A model generated the notes under the pieces. It had not been told where the DNA came from. It did no database searches and saw nothing but the letters and a program-made list of their open reading frames with translations. Made by a program: the position numbers and the translations under genes. DNA of 64,000 nt from JBFHIZ01 sp963666475 (GTDB lineage Bacteria > Bacillota > Clostridia > Lachnospirales > Lachnospiraceae), in the NCBI GenBank assembly GCA_963666475.2, contig CAXXJM010000001.1, positions 1,240,001 through 1,304,000 on the forward strand. The letters run 5' to 3'. This document shows, piece after piece, positions 59,253-64,000 of this stretch. How positions within the stretch are numbered: position 1 is the stretch's first letter; each line of letters opens with the position of its first letter.

Positions 59253-60950
59253 TTACGCATCCTGTTTAAATCTAGAAACGATCTCTTTTAGCTTATCAGA
59301 TTGTTCCATACAATCTTTTACTAATTCATAATTATGTTCTGTCTGGATTACCGTATCCGATGTTTTATTTGCGATATCTGTAATACCTAATGCAGATTCG
59401 TTAATCATACTGTTAATTCCACCAATCGATTCTGCAATTCCTTGTATCACATTTAATAAGGATGCAATGGATCCCTGGATATTTTCCATATTATCTTTAA
59501 AGACTACGGCATCTTCGTCATATTTATTTCCAACACTTTCAAAGAACTCATAATCTTTATTCACTTTATTCTCCAGGAAATTCATTGTGTCTTCCAAAAC
59601 TTCCTGCATATTAAATACCGTGGTATTAACCTCTTTAATAATGCTTCCAATATCTGAAACCGTATCTGATGTCTGGTCTGCCAACTTACCAATTTCCTCA
59701 GCTACGACTGCAAATCCTCTTCCTGCTTCTCCTGCTCTTGCCGCTTCAATTGAAGCATTTAATGCCAGCAATCCAGTCTGTGATGAAATCTCCATAATGA
59801 CATTTGTAAGCTCATTAATCTTGTCAACTGCTTTTGCACCGGTAATTGCCTGTTCTGTTTTGAGTTTGACTGTATCATACATTTCGCGAGCGATTTCTGA
59901 GGACTGAACGGTTTTCTCTTTTAGTTCTTTTGCTCTTGCCAATGTTTCCTCAGCATTCTTTTCTCCACCTTTTGCTCTTTCTCCAATTGCGATTGCTTGT
60001 TCATTCATACTATCAATATGATCTGTAATGGTTGATGTTGTGGCAGTTGTTTCTTGCATTCCGGCAGCCAACTCCTGTGTTGTAGAGGAGTTTTCTGTAC
60101 TGATTTCATTGATTTTATGTGACACGCCATTTACCTGTTTCATAATTTCTGTAACGTTCGACGAAGTATCATTCATTTCATGAATTAAATCTCTGGTATT
60201 ATCCAATAATTGTTGAACCGCACGTGACATTGCTCCAATTTCATCTTTGCGATGGATCAATTTTGGTATTTCTTTATTTTTTGTATAATCATGATTTGCA
60301 AGTTTATTAATGACCGAAGTGATTTTTTTGATTGGACTTGTAATGAAAATAACAAGGATTACAGCAATGATACTCACAACGATTTCTATGGAAACAGTAA
60401 TAATATAACCTAATTGTTCTACTGCTTTGGCACTTGCTAATGCATCTGCTTCATTACCAGTCACAACAAGAATCCGATTTCCAGAAAGCACAGTATACCC
60501 TGCATACTTCATTGCACCTTTATAGAGATATTCGACGCCTGCACTTGGTACAGTATTTCCACTCTTTAGAGAGTTGACAACGCCTGAAACAACTTCATTT
60601 TCCACCTGACTACCAATCTTATCCGATGTAGGATGCCAAAGCATCATTCCACTCTCATCGACCAAATATGCATAAGAACCTTCTACTCCACTGACTGTAA
60701 TTCCTTGCAAATACGTTCCATAGTCTTCTGTTACATCATCTAACACTTCACCATATGCGATTGCAAGAGCATGCATATTTTCCTTTGCCACATCCCCCAT
60801 TGCCACTTCCATTCTGGATGAAATCAGTAATGTGATCAATGTACTTGCGACCATAACCGCGACTACAACCAATACTAAAATCTTTGTTCCCATGGAATGA
60901 ATCAAAGCTATTTTTTGATTCGCAGTCTTTTCTTTTTTGTTATTACTCAT
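59253..60950 (-). CDS. Methyl-accepting chemotaxis protein with Cache-type sensor
   Basis: This 565-residue membrane chemoreceptor has two membrane helices (about 22-45 and 185-210) enclosing an extracytoplasmic Cache-like domain (AYGEVLDDVTEDYGTYL, SYAYLVDESGMMLWHPTSDKIG). A HAMP domain follows (ITSVINKLANHDYTKNKEIP) and then a long coiled-coil signalling domain. The conserved hairpin tip reads ALNASIEAARAGEAGRGFAVVAEEIGKLADQT. The Cache segment with LVDESGMMLWHP resembles single-Cache sensors of small organic ligands. The ATG at 60950 has AGGTGG 5 bases upstream. No other chemotaxis genes are in the window. Confidence 0.95.
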   Translation of the reverse strand: MSNNKKEKTANQKIALIHSMGTKILVLVVVAVMVASTLITLLISSRMEVAMGDVAKENMHALAIAYGEVLDDVTEDYGTYLQGITVSGVEGSYAYLVDESGMMLWHPTSDKIGSQVENEVVSGVVNSLKSGNTVPSAGVEYLYKGAMKYAGYTVLSGNRILVVTGNEADALASAKAVEQLGYIITVSIEIVVSIIAVILVIFITSPIKKITSVINKLANHDYTKNKEIPKLIHRKDEIGAMSRAVQQLLDNTRDLIHEMNDTSSNVTEIMKQVNGVSHKINEISTENSSTTQELAAGMQETTATTSTITDHIDSMNEQAIAIGERAKGGEKNAEETLARAKELKEKTVQSSEIAREMYDTVKLKTEQAITGAKAVDKINELTNVIMEISSQTGLLALNASIEAARAGEAGRGFAVVAEEIGKLADQTSDTVSDIGSIIKEVNTTVFNMQEVLEDTMNFLENKVNKDYEFFESVGNKYDEDAVVFKDNMENIQGSIASLLNVIQGIAESIGGINSMINESALGITDIANKTSDTVIQTEHNYELVKDCMEQSDKLKEIVSRFKQDA

Positions 60951-61053
60951 CAATGCCACCTCACAAGAATATTTTTAAATTATTTTTAAATCATACCATT
61001 TTTCTACAATAATAACAATGTTTTCACCTAAATTGAATTGATTTTTCCAATAT

Positions 61054-61500
61054 TTATTGTATATAATTTACTAATTTACGAAAAGACTGCTCAAACCGAT
61101 CGTCATCCTCTGTCGTACGTTTTTTTAAGCCTTTCCCCTGCTTGCGACTTTTATGATTTCTTCTTTGTGTACTAGAAATATGTCGCTCCATAAGCATCTG
61201 GTCAATCGTATCATTCGTATACCACTTCCCCGAATGATGAATTGCTTTTGCACCCTTTCCTAAAGCCATGGCTGCCACCCCGTAATCCTGCGTAACAACG
61301 ATATCCTCTTTTTTACATAATGAAATCAAAGCAAAATCAACCGCATCTTTTCCAGTATCCATAACTTTGACCTCACTGTAATCAGAAGAAAGAATATGTG
61401 CAGTATCGCACAAAAGCATGACCGGAAGCGCATCCTCTCTTGCCACCTTTTCTACAATTTTTACGACAGGACATGCATCTGCATCCACATAAATCTTCAT
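61054..61500 (-). CDS. UPF0178 (DUF188, YaiI/YqxD) family protein
   Basis: This 148-residue protein begins MKIYVDADACPVVKIVEKVA and has the family's conserved DADACP, a TQDYGVA segment near 76 and NRRNHKSRKQGKG-like basic tail (RRNHKSRKQGKGLKKR). These are PIN-like-fold proteins of unknown function. GGAGG lies 6 bases before the ATG. It is divergent from the aminopeptidase gene. Confidence 0.95.
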   Translation of the reverse strand: MKIYVDADACPVVKIVEKVAREDALPVMLLCDTAHILSSDYSEVKVMDTGKDAVDFALISLCKKEDIVVTQDYGVAAMALGKGAKAIHHSGKWYTNDTIDQMLMERHISSTQRRNHKSRKQGKGLKKRTTEDDDRFEQSFRKLVNYIQ

Positions 61501-61576
61501 CTAATTCCTCCATTCATATTGACATCTTTTTTTGTTCATATTATGGTTATTTAATATAGTAATAGAAGAGGTGCAA

Positions 61577-62827
61577 ATGAAAACATTAATGAATTTTTTA
61601 GATCAGGGTGTTTCACCATATCATGTTGTGGAATTATCCGAAAAAGAACTCGAAGCCGCTGGCTTTCAACGCCTTCCACACGGTTGTCCGTGGGAACTTG
61701 AATACGGGGAAAAATACTACACAATACCATATGCATCGATGTTGTTGGCATTTCAAGTAGGTTCCTCTCCCAAAAAAATTCTTGGTTCTATGGCACATAC
61801 CGATTTCCCTTGTTTCAAAATCAAACCTAATCCGGACTATCATACAAAACAATTTGCAAGAGTTAACGTAGAGCCATATGGCGGAATGCTTTTAGGCACC
61901 TGGTTCGACCGTCCTCTTGGCATTGCCGGAAAAGTGGTAACTGAAGAAGCTACCTATTTATATGATTCAAAACTTCCTGTTGCAATTATTCCGTCTTTGG
62001 CTCCGCACTTAGACAAAGACGCAAATAAAAAAACTGAATATGATCTTCAAAAAGAATGCCTTCCAATTCTTTCACATTTAGAAAAAAATTTAAATGAAGA
62101 ATTTCATCTCTTAACATCCATTTCTGAGGACCTTGAACTAGATGCTGAGATGATTCTTGATTATGATCTTTTTTTCTACAACTGTGATATGCCTGAACTC
62201 ATTGGTCTCGATAGTGCAATGATTAGTTCGCCTCGTATTGACAACGTTGCTTCCGTTGCCGCTTTGACCGATATCATCAAAAATGTAAAGAATCCGAATG
62301 CGATCTCGTTTGTCGCTTTTTTTGATCACGAAGAAATCGGTAGCCGCTCGAACCGCGGTGCCGACTCTGTATTATTATCTAATTTACTTGAAAAAATTGT
62401 GACCAGTTTAGGTATGGATCGCTCTGCTTTCTTTGATCTTCAAGCTAGTGGCTTTCTACTGTCCGTTGATGGTGCACATTCCATTCATCCAAATTACACG
62501 GAAAAAAGTGACCCTTTAAATGAAGTCATTATGGGAAATGGACCAGCAATAAAATCCAGTGCTACTCAGCGTTACCTCACTGACAGTGAATCAACTGCTT
62601 TCATTCTCAAACTATGCAAGGAATACTCCATCCCTTATCAACGCCAGGTCAATCGTTCTGGTATGCCAGGTGGTTCAACACTTGGTCCAATCTCGGTAAG
62701 TTACCTACCGATGAAAGGAATCGATTTGGGAATTCCAATGCTTGCTATGCATTCTTCCAGAGAACTTGCATATAAATCAGATTACGAAAATCTCAAAAAA
62801 CTAGTCTCTTCCTTTTATCAAGCGTAA
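61577..62827 (+). CDS. apeB: M18 family aminopeptidase
   Basis: This 416-residue zinc metallopeptidase of family M18 removes N-terminal residues from peptides in the cytoplasm. Metal ligands are seen in MAHTDFPCF (His near residue 76), RIDNVAS (Asp), HEEIGSRS (catalytic Glu and metal Glu), DGAHSIHPNY and the final AMHSSRE. The family usually prefers acidic or neutral residues. The ATG at 61577 has AGAGGTG upstream; the longer frame lacks support. It is transcribed alone. Confidence 0.93.
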   Translation: MKTLMNFLDQGVSPYHVVELSEKELEAAGFQRLPHGCPWELEYGEKYYTIPYASMLLAFQVGSSPKKILGSMAHTDFPCFKIKPNPDYHTKQFARVNVEPYGGMLLGTWFDRPLGIAGKVVTEEATYLYDSKLPVAIIPSLAPHLDKDANKKTEYDLQKECLPILSHLEKNLNEEFHLLTSISEDLELDAEMILDYDLFFYNCDMPELIGLDSAMISSPRIDNVASVAALTDIIKNVKNPNAISFVAFFDHEEIGSRSNRGADSVLLSNLLEKIVTSLGMDRSAFFDLQASGFLLSVDGAHSIHPNYTEKSDPLNEVIMGNGPAIKSSATQRYLTDSESTAFILKLCKEYSIPYQRQVNRSGMPGGSTLGPISVSYLPMKGIDLGIPMLAMHSSRELAYKSDYENLKKLVSSFYQA

Positions 62828-62830
62828 TCA

Positions 62831-62869
62831 AAAAAATCCCCAGTAAATTAATTATTTTACTGGGGATTT
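62831..62869. terminator. Bidirectional terminator between aminopeptidase and radical SAM genes
   Basis: AAATCCCCAGTAAA and TTTACTGGGGATTT form a 14-bp stem. The minus strand is followed by TTTTTTT and the plus strand by TTTCTT, so it can serve both convergent genes. Confidence 0.9.
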
Positions 62870-62870
62870 C

Positions 62871-64000
62871 TTATCTGCTTTTCTTTTTTCTATTTCTATT
62901 ATTATTTGTAGCTTTACTCCCTGTTGTTTCCTTTTTATCCTTTCCGGTCTTCCTACTATTGCTTTGCTCTTTTCTATTGGTTTTCCTGTTTTTTTCGGTT
63001 TTGTCTGATTTTTCTTTTTTAACAGGTGGTTCAGGTCGAATCAAACAAGTGGCTTTATATCCGATTAAATCTTTCCGATTTGCTAGTATAAGCGCCTCTT
63101 TTACCAACTCATAATTCTTTGGATTACGATATTGAATCAAAGCTCTCTGCATTGCCTTCTCTTTAATCGTCTTCGGAACATAGACCGGTCTTCCATCTCT
63201 TGGATCCACACCTGTATAATACATAACGGTTGCAAGTGTTGATGGCGTAGGATAAAAGTCAGATACTTGCTCTGGCATATATCCAAGATCTCGTACGTAT
63301 TCTGCAAGTTTTATTGCATCATGAAGTGTAGACCCTGGGTGCGAAGCGATCAAATAAGGGACAACATACTGTTCTTTTCCTAACCTTTGATTTACTTTGT
63401 CAAATCGACTGACAAACTTCTGATATACTTCTTTTCCAGGTTTCCCCATTTTCTGTAAAACGCGGTCCGAAACGTGCTCTGGTGCAACTCTAAGCTGACC
63501 ACTAATATGATGTTTGCACAGTTCTTCCAAGAAACGTTCTGAAGGATCCGCCATCACATAATCAAATCGAATACCGGACCGAATAAACACTTTTTTTACC
63601 TTTGGAAGTTCTCGAATTGCTCTTAATACATCGATATATTCCTTATGATCTACTTTTAAATGTTCGCATGGTTCCGGAAATAAACATTGTTTTTTCTTAC
63701 AGACCCCTTTTGTTAATTGCTTTTCGCATGATGGGAATCGAAAATTCGCAGTCGGTCCACCTACGTCATGTATGTATCCCTTAAAGTCGTTTGCATTCGT
63801 CATATCCTCAGCTTCAGTAAGCATGGATTGTTTACTTCTAGTCTGTACAATTCTTCCTTGATGAAAAGTAATGGCACAAAAACTACAGCCACCAAAGCAT
63901 CCTCTATTGGATGTAATGGAAAATTTTATTTCTGAAATTGCAGGCACCCCACCCAATTTTTCGTATACTGGATGATAGGAATTCATATAAGGTAACGCAT
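62871..64000 (-). CDS. YgiQ-type radical SAM protein, C-terminal part (cut by the window edge)
   Basis: This reading frame is open to the window end, so the visible 376 or so residues are only the C-terminal part of a protein usually 600-700 residues long. A methionine at 63986 is internal (the frame continues ALPYMNSYHPVYE), not a start. Radical SAM cysteines are in NRGCFGGCSFCAITFHQGRI. The rest shows the DUF3362-type region with PEHVSDRVLQKMGKPGK and EQVSDFYPTPSTLATVMYY. The enzyme's substrate is unknown. The last 50 residues are a very basic low-complexity tail (Lys/Asn/Arg), probably disordered or RNA-binding. Confidence 0.93.
   Translation of the reverse strand, partial: ALPYMNSYHPVYEKLGGVPAISEIKFSITSNRGCFGGCSFCAITFHQGRIVQTRSKQSMLTEAEDMTNANDFKGYIHDVGGPTANFRFPSCEKQLTKGVCKKKQCLFPEPCEHLKVDHKEYIDVLRAIRELPKVKKVFIRSGIRFDYVMADPSERFLEELCKHHISGQLRVAPEHVSDRVLQKMGKPGKEVYQKFVSRFDKVNQRLGKEQYVVPYLIASHPGSTLHDAIKLAEYVRDLGYMPEQVSDFYPTPSTLATVMYYTGVDPRDGRPVYVPKTIKEKAMQRALIQYRNPKNYELVKEALILANRKDLIGYKATCLIRPEPPVKKEKSDKTEKNRKTNRKEQSNSRKTGKDKKETTGSKATNNNRNRKKKSR

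Noticed and set aside
63986..64000. Start of the radical SAM gene at the Met codon 63986
   Set aside because: The frame stays open to the window edge and the preceding residues (ALPY) match the family's internal sequence, so the gene is truncated by the window.
1..64000. Mobile elements, prophage, CRISPR arrays, toxin-antitoxin or defence systems
   Set aside because: No transposase, integrase, cas genes, regularly spaced repeats or defence-type modules were recognised anywhere in the window.

Overview
The window is a 64 kb stretch of a low-GC, obligately anaerobic Firmicute chromosome, most likely a gut-type member of the Lachnospiraceae (Clostridia). This is inferred from the pyruvate:ferredoxin oxidoreductase and desulfoferrodoxin, the clostridial small families (DUF4364, DUF4250, PadR plus DUF1700), and the gene order tig-clpP-clpX-engB and rpmE-DUF1385-prmC-prfA. 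Most genes lie on the minus strand. I see no phage, transposon, CRISPR array or rRNA.

Region 1 (40-12430, minus strand) is a glycan-use locus. In transcription order it holds a GH94 disaccharide phosphorylase, a second large phosphorylase of the GH149/GH161 type, a GH30 glycosidase, a membrane-anchored beta-helix protein resembling GH55 enzymes, a sugar-binding lipoprotein and two ABC permeases. No ATPase is encoded, so a shared ATPase is presumably used. The set fits uptake of beta-(1,3)/(1,6)-gluco-oligosaccharides with phosphorolysis in the cytoplasm. Upstream lie a LytTR/AgrC-like two-component pair, a multi-spanning DUF6020-like membrane protein, fumarase and a domain-permuted GH3 beta-glucosidase (12785-20963).

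Region 2 (21090-37508) holds metF, desulfoferrodoxin, nifJ (the main plus-strand gene, with a long structured leader), an ABC-F protein of the Lsa/CplR type, a FeoA-FeoB fusion, a translation block (prfA, prmC, DUF1385, rpmE), rho, and a PadR-DUF1700-DUF4097 operon. The ABC-F gene has a clear promoter, tiny leader ORFs, competing hairpins and a terminator, which together look like ribosome-mediated attenuation. This is the most striking regulatory structure in the window.

Region 3 (37768-49513) holds a TIGR01212-type radical SAM protein overlapping a DUF4364 protein, rarA, DUF4250, a split CHR transporter pair, an ABC exporter and its ATPase, an AI-2E family permease, engB, clpX, clpP and tig.

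Region 4 (49664-64000) holds an ECF S component behind a strong promoter and long leader, DJ-1, HIT and CYTH proteins, a GPH symporter with a GH13 alpha-glucosidase, a GltS-like symporter, a PlsC-type acyltransferase with a zinc ribbon, a metallo-beta-lactamase-fold protein, tRNA-Leu(UAG), a chemoreceptor, a UPF0178 protein, an M18 aminopeptidase, and a YgiQ-type radical SAM protein cut by the window edge.

All functional calls come from reading motifs and gene order. No database search was run.
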